Of a DNA stretch of 64,000 nt, positions 49,839 through 63,115 are shown piece after piece. The position numbers were made by a program, and so were the translations under genes. Source of the DNA: Epiperipatus broadwayi. Lineage: Eukaryota > Onychophora > Udeonychophora > Euonychophora > Peripatidae. The first letter of the stretch is position 1; the number at the start of each line of letters is the position of its first letter. Where the stretch lies: positions 1 through 64,000 of the forward strand of contig JAQFVV010006737.1 in NCBI GenBank assembly GCA_028023455.1, written 5' to 3'. The notes beneath the pieces are model-generated. The model saw only the letters and a program-made list of their open reading frames with translations, made no database searches and was not told the DNA's origin.

Positions 49839-49947
49839 GGAACGGGAATGGGCTGGGATGCATCTTCATCTCTGTTATCTTCTTTTTACATTAATATTGC
49901 TTATTAGAGTAAAATATTGGTTAAAAAATCAGCAACTGGCACAATAG
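49839..49947 (+). CDS. Candidate exon bounded by AG and GT, 109 bp
   Basis: A strong acceptor (CTTTTTTTAATAG) precedes a GC-richer start. The frame beginning after one base is open for 35 codons: EREWAGMHLHLCYLLFTLIL, then LIRVKYWLKNQQLAQ and TAG, with a possible membrane helix. The frame starting at 49839 is also open for 22 codons (GTGMGWDASSSLL and onward). A donor-like GGTATTC follows the TAG. It lies just past the hAT end. Frame and reality are uncertain. Confidence 0.28.
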
Positions 49948-50991
49948 GTATTCTCTTACCTTTATATTTAAATTCACAAAATATTTTTTTCTAAGGACAG
50001 ATCAAATAGTTTGAGAAAAGAAAAATACTTCTGTATAACTGTTATGAAGTCTCTTTAAAAAAAAATAATTTTATCTTTAGTACAAAAAATAAAAATGTCT
50101 GCTAATAAAAAACAAAAACATTTGTAATTAGTTATATTTAATTAAAATTTTGTAATTAAGAGATTTTCTCTAAGAATAAAAAATAAAAAAAAACAAAGAA
50201 AAAAGAATAATCTGAAAGTAAAACAACTTTTGATAAGTGAAAGTTTACTTGTTGGCCAGGAAAACAAGTTTACTATATAGTAAAAATATACTGAAACATA
50301 CTAGGCAGTAATATTATTTTTAAAAAACTACCTTTTCTGTGTGTATTTTCATTTTACCAAATATTAAGTCTTATATCATGAGTTCTTTCATAATTTCAGA
50401 TTTCTTCACTTGGAGAGTTAGATTCACCTTCAGTATTTTATGGATTCAAATAGATATCAGGAAAAGTCAGAGTTAGAGAAGAAGATAAGTAGGTGTAACT
50501 CTGACAAATCATCACAGCTTGATAATAACTATCATATTAAGAATTACTATCCATAATAGAAAACATCTCTACAACTATGAATTTTCAGTATTACATGTTA
50601 AAGGTTACCACAGTAACTATACTATCCATGTTTCAAAAATGTAATTTCACTAGTGAAAAAATTAAATGCCATGTTTGAGAATTCAGTACCAAATAATTAA
50701 TTATGATGCTAATACTGTGAACCCTGGTATAATCTGAATGTTCCGATATAAGTTTGTTTCTATTGTTCAAAAAGATATTCATTTTTTTGAAATCAAGATA
50801 TCTCTGCTGAAAGTAACCAAACGGATCCAAAATTGAAGATTAACAAACTAAAAATTATGGTGAGTAAATAATTATTAAAAGATTATAATAGTTGAGAAAT
50901 ATTAATAATTTTGATGAGATATAGTAGCCCTATAAGTGAATAATACTTATTTATTTATATTACTCATTAACATAGAAAATCAGATGTCACA

Positions 50992-50995
<4 letters not shown>

Positions 50996-51078
<83 letters not shown>
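50996..51078. repeat. (TA)n microsatellite
   Basis: About 83 bp of TA repeats with one TG interruption. Confidence 0.95.
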
Positions 51079-51900
51079 GCTTGCATTTACAATATTATAA
51101 TACATATTGATTTGATTTATTAGAAATGTACATTTTTATCTGATATTAAAGGAAATGGGTGTTAGTGAGATATATGACAGTCATTATATATATATATTTT
51201 TAAATGAGTGTGCCAATATATTTTTTAAACATTAGTTCAGCGATTTATATTTATTGTATTTTTGTGTGGACACAGCTGTGAATAATTTATGGACGCTTAA
51301 ACTATTTTTCTATTTTTTTTTATTATTATTTAAAACTAAATTTAATGTCCAGAGCAATTCTTATTTAAATCTTGACGCATTTCCATTGCTATATAATTAA
51401 TGATTCAAAAAATGTTAAAACATTTTTAATAACAAAACGGGTTTGAATTTGTAATAAAGAAAATTTTTTTAAAGCTGAGCGCTTTTAATCCTGAATAGTA
51501 TCATAATCATCACATTATGTGACTAAAAAGTTGAGATTTAGATTTAAAATTACTTTTGAATATTGGAATCAAGAGATTATTCGTAAAATTGAATTTTTTT
51601 AAGAATAGATTTATATACTAATGATTAAAGTGGTTGCTACAAGTGCCATGTTTTATAAAGATGGGTGTTATAGTCTTTTTTATTGATGGCATGATGATTT
51701 TTAGCTATCGACCATACTTCCTCCATTTTTTCTTCTGCTATTTCTCTTGGAACAAATAATGTGAGCCACAGAGAGATCAATGTTATGGCCTGATTGCAAT
51801 TTGTGATGCAAGAAAAAGAAAAATATTCATTGCTTTGATGGCCTGCTTATACAGATATCACAATTTGCAATCACACCTTAACTTTGATCTATCTATGGTT

Positions 51901-51903
<3 letters not shown>

Positions 51904-51992
<89 letters not shown>
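51904..51992. repeat. (TA)n microsatellite
   Basis: About 88 bp of pure TA repeats. Confidence 0.97.
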
Positions 51993-51995
<3 letters not shown>

Positions 51996-52623
51996 AACTA
52001 TGCAAATAATTCCGTTGTTTTCTGGTAAAAACAGAAATTATAATTTGATTTAAATTTACTAACTTTACAATTTAATAATGCAGAAATACTAAAAATCTCC
52101 AGCAAGCTATATGAAAACTAAATAATCCGTAAACATAAAATGTAAAATGATCTCTAACAAACCTTTTACAAACTTAAATAGTTTACATATAACTCATTGG
52201 GAGTTTTCAGTACTTTCACTTTATTTTATCTGTATATTCAAGCTGGTAAAAAAATTATACTTACATCTCTACAGTTTATAAAATAAAAAATTCTTGATAA
52301 ACAAAACACTACATTATTTTTATAATTTTAATTTTTAACTTATAACAATCACAGAATGCTGATAAATCATTTAATGATAAAAACAATGATTGGTTTCAAT
52401 TTTATTTTTGAATCATTTATGTTTATTTGCTTCAGGATGATGATGTCCTAATGATTAAAACATTGTTTAATAATTAATTTCTACTAAACCTAATTTTTTA
52501 AAAAAATTAATTTACTTTTTTACTTTGTAAGTTATATAATCACATCTTTTAAAATTCAAATCATTATGATTCTCTCAATTGTTGGTGTATATATATATAT
52601 ATAATAAATATTTCATATTGCAG

Positions 52624-52702
52624 GGTTGTTCAAAGTGTCGATTGTGAAGCCAATTTAGGCCAATCTGGCAAGAGCCTTTCAGTAACGAGTGAAACAAATT
52701 AA
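52624..52702 (+). CDS. Candidate terminal exon, 25 codons
   Basis: The acceptor TTTCATATTGCAG is followed, after one base of a split codon, by VVQSVDCEANLGQSGKSLSV and TSETN, then TAA. The segment is distinctly richer in G+C than its flanks. AATAAA occurs about 120 bases later (near 52821). No parent gene or family was recognised. Confidence 0.33.
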
Positions 52703-52709
52703 ATCAAGA

Positions 52710-53375
52710 TTGTCAAGTTATTTTGTTATTTTTGTTTTTGTTCTAATTTTTTTTCAATTCTAGCTAGGTGAAATCTACTAAGTCGTATCATTGTTGAAAG
52801 TAATGTAACTAATTTGAATTAATAAATATGGTTAATAATTACTCATGTTGCTTTAATTGCCCTAGACATGAGTGTTTTGGCCCGGTAAATAATTAAGTTA
52901 TTTTTTACGTAGGAAGATATAAATATATCAAATTTATTAAGTGCAAAAAGAAAACATTGTAATAACGTGTAAGCTAAAACCTTCGAAAGATGCACTTTAA
53001 ACATAATTATGTGACAGCCAAGATGATGTAAAATGAATGCATCTGGAACTATGTCTATTACAACAAGTCGATTGCAACACATTTTTAAAATAAAAAAAAA
53101 TCATATGAACACTAAAGTTGGTTCAATCCTGACATATTGTATGTAATATTAAATAAATATTATATATAGTACACTGTTACAGGTCATGCTAATGTTTGCA
53201 TTTGTTTAATACTTTTAAATAATTATTCTAGTAAATAATATTCTAAAAAATTACAAAGTAATAACATGTATACATCACGAAATTCTGCTCTGTCATGCAT
53301 TCTTAAAATATATAAATAAAGATATGTGAAAAAGTCAAATGATTTTCAAATTGCACATTTAACATTAAACAAGAA
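52710..53375. other. AT-rich sequence without recognised features
   Basis: The minus-strand 79-codon ORF 52843-53082 is more mixed in codons than most here but shows no motif; not accepted. Confidence 0.4.
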
Positions 53376-53385
53376 TTCTTTAATT

Positions 53386-54259
53386 ACAGGCAAAACTCTC
53401 CATACAGTAGTGCCACTCAGTGCCAACCAAACACTCAGTGCCAACCAAAGTAATCAATGGATGCCAGAAGGCTGTGCATAAAATCCCTATCTAGTACCTA
53501 CTCATTCAATATCTCCAGACTAGTTTCCGGCTTGTGGCCTTTGTCAGTAAGTGAGTTTTGGATCTGAGAGTACTGCACCTAGATCTTAGGATCCAATGTA
53601 ACCCTCGAGATGTCACCTTTTATCTCTACTTAACTAGAAAACTATGAGAATAAAATTGAAAACACAATAATATTTTCAATCTAAGCTCAATAGTTTATAT
53701 AGGCATACGGGTCTGAACCCAGTTCAGTACCCATACATTTTGGTATCTTTGGCTGTTTAACAACCATAGATAAAATATTTAGTTAAATATTCACTTCCCT
53801 CACTTTTCTGTAAGCACTCCATTTAGGATAGTGGTGGCTATGGTTATTAAAGAACCAAGGACACCAAAATGTTTGGGTACTGAACTGTATTCAGACCCAT
53901 ATGGCTATATAAGCTATTGAGCTTAGATTGAAAATATTATTCTGTCTTCAATTTTATTCTCATAGTTTTTCTAGTTAAGTAGAGATAAAAGGTGGCTGCT
54001 GTAGGGTTACATTAGATCCTAAGATCTAGGTGCAGTGCTCTCAGATCCAAAGCTCCTCACTGACTAATGTCACAAGCCAAAAACTAGTCTGGAGATATTG
54101 GATGAGTAGGCACTAGATAGGGATTTTATGCACAAGCCTTCTGGCATTCATTGATTACTCTGGTTGGCACTGAGTGGTACTACTGTATGGAGAGTTTTGC
54201 CTGTGTTAATAACAGTAATGTGCTAGCATAAGAAATAGTGATCATGTGATGTTTAGTGG
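53386..54259. mobile_element. Foldback family F, large copy with about 380-bp arms and 7-bp TSD
   Basis: The arms 53387-53769 and 53838-54203 are near-perfect complements, from CAGGCAAAACTCTCCATACA at the tips to the block CTGTTTAACAACCATAG at the centre, leaving a 68-bp loop. Beyond the right arm is the family's outer block, ending GATCATGTGATGTTTAGTGG. TTTAATT flanks the whole at 53379-53385 and 54260-54266. The left arm carries an extra copy of CACTCAGTGCCAACCAAA. No ORF is present, so movement would need proteins from elsewhere. The inner 200 bp of each arm is absent from the 29.0-kb copy. Confidence 0.8.
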
Positions 54260-54269
54260 TTTAATTCCT

Positions 54270-54618
54270 TAATTATTTTAGATCATAACTATATGCACAT
54301 GTTTTTAAATGTTGATCATTATGTATTAATATCAAATTCTTAAAACTTTGATTTATTAAAATCAAGTTATCTATACTTATAACTTTGTCACCAACCACTT
54401 TAGATAAATAAAATAATGTTTATTACTAATCGTTTATTATTAATGAAATTCATTAATCGTTAATGGGGATTTAAATATCTATCTGATCTAGAAGTAATCT
54501 TTAATTGAATAAACAATTATCAATAATCATTTATATAGGTATCTGAAATGGTTGATGCCAAATATTATGAGAGCTGAAAATTTGACTATTGTATATACAT
54601 ACATATTAATTCTAATTA

Positions 54619-54683
<65 letters not shown>

Positions 54684-54935
54684 GAATAATCAATTAGTTT
54701 TCTATTTAGCAAGAAATTACATTAATATTCTTTTATTGATATTTTAATGGTTAAATTCTCAAAAACATAAAAATAAACTCTAAAATATAAATACTTAGAA
54801 GCAAAGGTTTTCTTTAGAGAAAAATCATATTATCATTCCAATATCCACATAATTTCATCTTCCATAATTCAAATACAAACAAATTCTGTTTATGTTAGAT
54901 ATGTATCAATTACATTACTTGAAAATATATAAAAT
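54270..54935. other. AT-rich sequence with (TA)n at 54627-54679
   Basis: Only the TA microsatellite was recognised. Confidence 0.5.
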
Positions 54936-54940
54936 GTTAT

Positions 54941-55071
54941 GAAATTAAATTGAGAGAAACTGCAATCCTCTCACGCTCATTAGTATCTAACAGCCAATCA
55001 AATACAATCTGATTGGCTGTTAGATACTAATGAGCGCGTGAGAGGTTTGCAGTTTTTCTCAATTTAATTTC
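54941..55071. mobile_element. 131-bp palindromic MITE
   Basis: Arms GAAATTAAATTGAGAGAAAC through CTCATTAGTATCTAACAGCC are repeated in complement to 55071 with only a few differences and a loop of about 10 bp (near 55002-55011). The arms contain CCAAT (AGCCAATCA). It can fold into one long hairpin. No ORF; target duplication unclear. Confidence 0.75.
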
Positions 55072-55074
55072 AAT

Positions 55075-55666
55075 ACTGTTTGGCTTTATAAAAGAAATAT
55101 TATTTATAAAATGTTATGCTAAATTGATTAAATGCATAGTTTTTTAATTAAAAAATATGACAGGAAAATATGTATGTATCAGAAGGAATATTAGTCATTA
55201 TGTCTACCTTATTGTGAACATCATATATAAATAGAAAATTCTAAACTCAATGACAATACTTACTATTATTATTAAACTATCTTAATAATATAAATATTCA
55301 TTATGTATAAAGCCTTTTTCTTATTATAATTATAATTAATATCCTACTATTAAGTAGTAAATAAAAACAACTCTAATTAGATAGTAAATTCTCTATAATT
55401 AGATATTAAGTGGAATCTTTTCATTACCTAATTGCAATTTTCCTCTAACCACATAATACTGATATATTTGTATATATAAAATTAATGAGAACTTAAACTC
55501 ACACTCTTTTTTATTTAAATCTAAAGTATAAACAATTATCAATCAGCATAAAAATGTTCAATCATTCTTTTTCTCTTGTTATATATTTATTTTTAAAAAA
55601 AACTGTCTTGCTCTGATAAAATCTGAACTTTGATTGACTACATATGGTTTTTTTTGAATGGTTGTC

Positions 55667-55743
<77 letters not shown>

Positions 55744-57355
55744 AACTATAACAAATCTGATATCAGGTCAAATTATTTATATTACAAAGCTGTATAAAAA
55801 AAACTTGCTATCAAAATAGAGTAATAAATATACAAACTGCTTTAAAAAAGTTAAAAGAAATATTAGTTGCATTTGATCACATTATTGAATATTTTATAAA
55901 GTTACATTGTAACAATTAAATGATAAATTGCAATGTAAAGAAAGAAAGAAAAATATTTTGATGCATGAAAGAATTTCATTACATAGTTTTTAAAAATCTA
56001 AAGCATTCTGAACTTTATTTAGTTTATCTTTATTGAACTGAGTTTTAAATATAATCTTCCACATGTTTGTAGTAAATTTGATGCAAAACTAAATATGATT
56101 TTAAAATATTGGAATTGATAATATTTTAAAAATTGTCACTTAAATTTTAAATGTTGGCAAGAATTTTTTTTTTCTTTCTATCACCAACTTATGTAAACAA
56201 AGAGAGGAAAAAAACTTTTTTTTGATGATTTATATAACAGATCATAATGATATCTGTAAATTTGTTTCCACAGCATGTTGTGAAGAAATTAACGAAAATG
56301 TTTTCCAAATAACACATTGTTGTAAGGAAACATATTTAATCTTGTATCTAATTGGTGATGAATCCATAGTTTAAAATCATGTTGTCAAACAATATCGCAT
56401 AGATGTAAGTAGATTTAAAAGAAACAAATAAGGCATTTCAGTCCAGTTCAGGCTGTTTAGTCCACTTTAGTTTATCTGAAGATACAACCTAGAAAGCAGT
56501 GCTTTTGTGATCCAATGCTAAGAAGAGAAACCATTGGTAAAAGTCACTGTAACTTGAATAGCTATATTACTAACCATTTTATTGTAACTTCCAATACTAT
56601 ATAACTGAAGAAAGTGTCACTAGATATCATAAATAATACAGCCAAAATATTCAGAAAATGCAATCAGATCCAGAAAATAATACTGAAGTTATCCAAACCT
56701 AGTCTGTGCCTGCCTTAGTAATTCTATGAAGAAAGGAATGGACAGTGCTGTAATAACAATTCAAGACCTACTAACATTATACTCTATGTCTTGTCACCAA
56801 TACTACTGGATTCCCCTTCTAACAATTGGTAATATAATAAAAAATGATGGCTATAGAAAACCATGGTTTGTAACTATTTAAATATTTCACATAGTATAAT
56901 CTTATCATTATAGATAATTATAAAGTCTTAACCTTAAACTTCAAAAATATTTTTTATATTTGTATACACATTAATAGTTGCAAGTGTATGTGCAACAGTT
57001 TTATGTATACATTGTTAATAAATTGTTATTTTATTTTTATTATTCCATTTAGTTTCTGTTTGTTTATTGAAGTCAATCCAAATATTATTTTTTTAATATC
57101 CAATATGTTACTTAATATCCACAATTCTGGAAATTTTCCCATTCACTGACAGAGAAGCAGAGATGGTGGTAATAATTTGTAAATGATGCTGATAGTGCAC
57201 TAATAAGTTTTTCAAAAATAAATACTTCTAGTTAGAAGTTTGACACCTGAGAATTTTATTTTTTACTTTATTTTATTTAAACTAATAAACAAATAAATAA
57301 TATTGGGTGGACTTTTATTTAGATTATAAATCATCATCATAACATTGGTTAATTA
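55075..57355. other. AT-rich sequence; mixed-composition stretch at 56430-56860
   Basis: (TA)n at 55670-55740. The stretch 56430-56860 is less AT-rich and not simple sequence; it shows no long ORF or matched repeat, so it may be UTR or an old repeat. Confidence 0.4.
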
Positions 57356-57356
57356 T

Positions 57357-57470
<114 letters not shown>

Positions 57471-57621
57471 CTGAATTTCATTTAAATTTTATTAACCATC
57501 CAACTTTCATATTTACTTGAATCAAAGTTTACTGGTACATAATTGTATATATGTGGTCCCTGATTTAAACTCACTATTACATATTTGGTGCAATCAACTT
57601 TGTGATTTGAACATACCCTTC

Positions 57622-57760
57622 TTCATCATCAGCCATTATCAATCCACTGCAGGATGAAGGTCTCTTTAAGTTCATTTCATCATCTCTGATCTTTAGCTTC
57701 TCTTCTCCACATCACCCCTGTACACTTTCTTATTTCATCCATTCATCTCACATGTGGTCT
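57622..57760 (-). mobile_element. 5'-truncated copy of the RTE LINE (3' end)
   Basis: It aligns with the 3' end of the element at 29516-29655. Shared blocks include CCATTATCAATCCACTGCAG, GATGAAGGTCTCT, CTCTGATCTTTAGCTTCTCT and CATCTCACATGTGGT. It begins with the same TCATCATC (TGA-type tail) and stops abruptly after about 140 bp, as for incomplete reverse transcription. Confidence 0.85.
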
Positions 57761-57970
57761 TACTCATGCTTAAATTTTATTTCTGTACATTCACGTAATG
57801 TACTGGGTATTAGATCATGAATAAATATAATATACTCTGGTATAATAAATAACAAGCAATAAATTCTTGAATGAAAAATAAGAGTGATAAAATCTAAATA
57901 ATTAGGCAAAGGAGTATTATGTTATTCTGGAGAAGATTGCTTATGAAGTATTGAAACTGTTGTGTGTTTA

Positions 57971-58001
57971 ATTAATTAATTAATTAATTAATTAATTAAT
58001 G
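57971..58001. repeat. (TTAA)n microsatellite
   Basis: About eight TTAA repeats. Confidence 0.9.
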
Positions 58002-58089
58002 ATAATATATATAGAAAAAATATTTAAATTTATAAATCTCCATAAAAAGAATAATCAATAAGTATTATAAAACATTTAGACAAGATAAC

Positions 58090-58497
58090 ATGTTCAATAA
58101 AAAAAGAATGGAAACACATTTAAATATGGATTCAGAGCCTGAACGGCCAATAAAATTAGAGCCGATAGAACAAGAAGTTATCCCAACAGTGCAAGAGGCT
58201 TTAGAACAAGAACCAAATGCATTTAATAGAAAAATGTTGTACACATTTATGAAAGAATTTAAAAATATACTTACAAAAGAATTGGGGAAAAAAAACAACA
58301 ACAACAAGAAAAAAAAAATTGAAGAAATGCTTTCAAAAAATGAAACGAGGCAACAAAATTTTCAAGAAAAACAACAAAAATGATATCATGAATTAAAAGA
58401 AATACATCAAAAAATAAAAGTTAGGTTTCAAATAGCACAACAGACTGTAAGCATTCTGAATCTGAAAATAACAGGACAAATACAAGAGCAAATATAA
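58090..58497 (+). pseudogene. Coiled-coil, gag-like ORF remnant
   Basis: A 97-codon ORF begins MFNKKRMETHLNMDSEPERP and is acidic and then strongly helical and charged (IEEMLSKNETRQQNFQEKQQ). After a TGA at 58381-58383 the same frame continues with HELKEIHQKI and AQQTVSILNLKITGQIQEQ to TAA at 58497. The complexity is above the flanks. The acidic start followed by a long coiled coil resembles the gag or ORF1 start of invertebrate retroelements, but no defining motif (zinc knuckle or protease) is present. Minus-strand ORF 58065-58307 is its shadow. Confidence 0.4.
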
Positions 58498-58499
58498 TG

Positions 58500-59125
58500 A
58501 AAATGGAGTGTATAAAAAGAAGATTACATAGTGATTTAGAGTATATTGTTCAAAATGTATTGCATCTAGTAAAAATAAACTGCAGGAAAGTGAGCAAAGT
58601 AAGCAGAAAGAGTAGAAAAAATAGGGGAAAATGAAATTTAAATGGTTTGAATTTAAAGAACTTTAACAAGAGTAATTTGAAATATGTAGACTGTTGAAAT
58701 GATAATACTAAAGAGAAAATAAAAATTCAGGCAACCATGAAAACAAGTCATTATGTAGAAGATAATTTTAGTAGTAATGAGATTATAAATTTTTCAAATA
58801 AGTTCCAGATTCTTTTGAGATTTGTCCCTTTAAGTAAGAAAATAAATTCTGCTGCCAGAATATTAAAAAGAAGGATGTTGAAGATGACTGTGTGAAGAAA
58901 ATTAAAAATAGAAGTGCTCAACATTGTAAAGACTACAAAAAATGCTAAATAATTTTCATCAATAATATTCCATCCTGATGATAGGTCCAGTGAGTAATCA
59001 CATCAACAATTCATCCATTTTCCCACTCCATTTTCTTCAATTCTCTATTCTTCAATTTTATATAACTCTTTCTATCTGTTATACCATCCAACAATGTCAA
59101 TCTTTTCTATCCTTTCTTTTTGCTT
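58500..59125. other. Possible continuation of the decayed ORF; no motif
   Basis: Purine-rich sequence with short open pieces (for example the piece starting MKTSHYVEDNFSSN near 58737) but many stops. May be a further decayed retroelement body. Confidence 0.3.
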
Positions 59126-59129
59126 CCAT

Positions 59130-59264
59130 TTAGCATTCCTTCCGAAACATTTTACATTTTTTTAATTCTTTATTTTGATTACTTATCTCTTCCAGTATTT
59201 TTCTAAACATTTTTTGAATACGACTTTCAGGTCCTACTAGTGTTTCAACACTTTTAACTTCCAT
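59130..59264 (-). CDS. Short minus-strand ORF, 44 codons, coiled-coil-like
   Basis: Encodes MEVKSVETLVGPESRIQKMF, then RKILEEISNQNKELKK and onward to TAA. It has the same acidic-then-helical layout as the plus-strand remnant at 58.1 kb, on the opposite strand. It could be an inverted relative of that element. No family was recognised. Confidence 0.28.
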   Translation of the reverse strand: MEVKSVETLVGPESRIQKMFRKILEEISNQNKELKKCKMFRKEC

Positions 59265-59589
59265 AATTGCTTATTTATTGCAAAAATAATATTCTATCTT
59301 TAATCAAATAAATTATGAATTACCTTAATTATTTTGTTATTCAATAATAAAATATTTATCCAATCAATATTCTGGTTATCCAAAAACTAGTAAAAGAACA
59401 ACAACAAAAATCACTTTAAAGCATTTCAAAATATTTCCCTATTATTTGAACGAATTCTTTAAAATTTTAAATAAATTATGGCTAACTATAAAATATTATT
59501 GTTATATAAAAGATATGACCTTGTGTTCTTTTAGAAATATGGGTGAGACTTAACATCTATTATTTTAGTCTTTAACCAAGTCTGCACAT

Positions 59590-60150
59590 GGTTTCACCAT
59601 TTGTAATAGAATAAAAATGAGAATAAAGGATATGAATAGAAAAACTTTAGTATGCCTCACAAATTGAGATCCCATTTGTAATAATATAAATCTAGCCTAA
59701 ACATTGAGAACCATTTATAAAAGACTAAAAACATAATCTCCCACAGATATGAGCAGCATTTGTAACAAAATAAAACTGAGTCATGAATGAATGGGAAGAA
59801 TGACCTTAGAATACCCTGTGAATTTGAGAGCTATGTGTAACAAAATGAAAGACACCATCTGAAACAAAATATAGTATAACACAATAGTGGATCGCCAATG
59901 GTAACTGAATAAAATAAAAATAATGCTAATGAAAATAAAGACAATGCTAAATGGAACAATACTGTCTCATAGATAATAATATGTCCTTGTTGAGTAAACT
60001 AATTGTAATGAGATCAAGTACTTAATAATGGTAAATGGCTTTGTTATCTTATAGATTTATTTATATAATTATATCCTCAATAAAAATATAAAAAAAAATT
60101 TCTTTTAAAATCTTACTAATTTATAACATCAATTTGTAATGGAATAAAAT
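59590..60150 (+). repeat. Degenerate array of CATTTGTAA-AATAAA boxes
   Basis: The motif CCATTTGTAATAGAATAAAA and variants recur near 59597, 59670, 59711, 59756, 59828, 59895 and 60127, often preceded by TTGAGA. A longer period of about 158 bp is suggested by CTTTAGTATGCCTCACAAAT vs CCTTAGAATACCCTGTGAAT. No ORF. Confidence 0.45.
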
Positions 60151-60154
60151 ATCT

Positions 60155-60740
60155 ACAATACAAAACTATCATAAAATGCAATACATAAGACTGATTCATT
60201 TAATATACTTCACCACTGATGCCATTTTATAATATAAAAGTCAAACCCTACAATCTGCAATATTCAATCATAACAATATAAAATAAATAAAATATTCTTA
60301 TTTGATACCTACACAAATATGATTAACAAATCATAATAAATCATCCTTTAAATTAATAAAGCCAAATTTTTAAACTCTAAATTATAATTACACTAATATG
60401 AACAGTATTATTAATATTCCATTATAATCAAATGATAATATTGAAAATCTAGTATTTAAATTAAGCATAGAGTCTGCCCTGATGAGCTTTAAATTTAAAT
60501 AAAATAAATTATTCTATTCAATGTAATTCAAATACCAATTTCAATATATGCAATTATCAATTTTATAATATCATAACATTTTTAATTTTCTAACTAAATA
60601 TTAAGTCACTATAACACTTCCAATAAATAATATTTTAAAAATATAAGCAAGTATCCTGTTATAATCAACATTGTTTATCCTAAATAATTAATATACTTAG
60701 ACGTTATGAACCATGGAACTAGTTCAGATATATATATATT

Positions 60741-60824
<84 letters not shown>

Positions 60825-63084
60825 CCAAAAACAACTATTGCATACAACTGTTAAAATAATTGTGGTGATCTTCTAGTTAATTATTAAGTTTCTGGAAATA
60901 CCGATTAATTAATCTATTATTATATAAAAATGCATGTTAAGACGTAATAATACATACCAATCCAATCATTTAACTCTGAAACTATTTTATGATTCTTTGT
61001 TATAAACTATATGGTGTAAGTTAATACATAACCACTATCTATAAAAAATTATTAGCCAATACCATTGCATTATTAAATGACTAAATAACAACTAAAGCAA
61101 GTTTATTTGTTTAGAGAAATTTAAAATTTATTAACAATAAATTAATTAAAAAAATAAATGAATGACAAATAGACAATAAATATTTGTAACATACACTATA
61201 ATTAAATATCATGAAAAATATTATCCACATAAATTACTTTATAAAATAGGTGTTTATGTATCAAAAGTCATCTATATAATGTTTAATATTTTATGTATAA
61301 AATTTATGGGTAATTAAAATGTTGCTGCACACGTAGACTATTTAAAATACAAGAAAGTTTATGACATTTCTATAATCTTCATAATAAAGGAATTGATTGA
61401 AATAAAATTTAATAATTATAAATTTGATTATTCAATGAATAGTTCTTACAATACAATTCTTTTAGATTTTCAATACTTATGACATGTATATCCAAAGTAA
61501 TTTACAGCAAACGAATAACTTCACAATCAATGTTTTAACTAAAAATTTAGGATATAAATGTAAATTTAAACTAAATTTAACTTTCTTTTATTTCACACAT
61601 ATAAAACAAACAATCAACTAAGTTAAGATTTAATAACGAATTATATTTATAAATATTATATAAATAAATACATAAATAAAACACATATTAACATACGACC
61701 CAATTAGTGGTCTCTTGACACTTCGAAGTAACATAATAGTTTTAATGTATATTCTGTGAACTGTAATTTAATATTTACTAATCCAAACAAAGTAAAAGTA
61801 TCGTTAACAATTATCAAAATTAATGCATTGTTATTAAATTTCAATATTTTCAAAGTATTGAATTTTTATCATTCATTAAGCAAATATTTAATATAATGGC
61901 ATCAATAATAAACATATATTTGTCGTCATTTATGACAATATGATGCAAAATTAAACTGGTTTAAATTCTATGTCAATGTGCTCCATCGATGTTATAAAAT
62001 CATATCTATAGATAGGATCAATTCTTACATACAGCAATATGTTGGTAGTTTCTATATTTCATTTTTAAAACAGTTTGTTTACATATGGTAATCATTTTTA
62101 TTATGGAAACATCAATCCGAATTTGAATACTATAATTTACTTTTTCCATCTTTTAACAAGTATGCGATAATTTTGTCCAGTTTTTTGGATAATTATAATC
62201 CTTTCTACTCCATTATTTTTGTGGTTATTAAGCAAATAGTTTCAAAATAAATAATATATATAAATAAAAGAACTTAGATTTTGTTCTATGTAAGTCAGAA
62301 TGTCAGAGTATATTTGAATCATTTAGTCCTATTTATAACCTCTTATAATTGACATGATCAAAGCACTGGTTACATTCTTTATTCACTTTTATACTGAAAT
62401 TAATCTGTGTTTCACAATTAAAGTCTCTTTTACAATAATAATAATAAGATAAAAAATATTTATAGTCATTACATAAAAAAAATAAACACAGTAACAGACA
62501 CATCTAGGACATCAAATATTCATGTGTATTGTTTATAATCTATTATTTATTAATGTGATAAATAAAATATATAGAATAGGAAAGCAATAATGATTTTATC
62601 AAAATTACAAACTTTATTACCTACATGCCTTTTAAATGAATAAATTTAATATATAATTTTAAGTTGCAATAATAATAACGTATTTTTTGCTTTGATATTT
62701 CATTATCATAGCAATCTATTTCAATTATCTTAGGCTAATACATTACCTATTAAACTTAACTAATAATAATAATAAAAATATGTTGTTGACATTCCACCAA
62801 ATACTTACATTACACCAAATTTTGATTGACACAATATATATATAAGGTAATCATATATATATTGTGTCAATATATATATTTATATATATATATATATATA
62901 TATATAAATCATAAATATAAGGTAATCAATTAAAACTTATTCTATAATTTAAATAATTGTTAAACACTTAAAGACAATTGATAAATCTTATGTAAATAAA
63001 ACATGCATTTTGTATGATTAATGTTTAACATTACTTACATATTATTAATAATTTCAATTGGTTATGTATTTATAATTTTATTTG

Positions 63085-63115
<31 letters not shown>

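Larger units (their letters stand above)
49950..52620. other. AT-rich sequence with TA tracts and one weak exon-like segment
   Basis: An acceptor-like TTTCATAATTTCAG is followed at 50400-50453 by ISSLGELDSPSVFYGFK and TAG; a second frame is also open, so it is not listed as a gene. (TA)n tracts lie at 50996-51078 and 51904-51992. The ORFs 50633-50830 (-) and 51835-52053 (+) show no family features. Confidence 0.35.

Noticed and set aside
50400-50453. Terminal exon encoding ISSLGELDSPSVFYGFK
   Set aside because: Too short, and a second frame is also open; kept only as a note in the region entry and in a finding.
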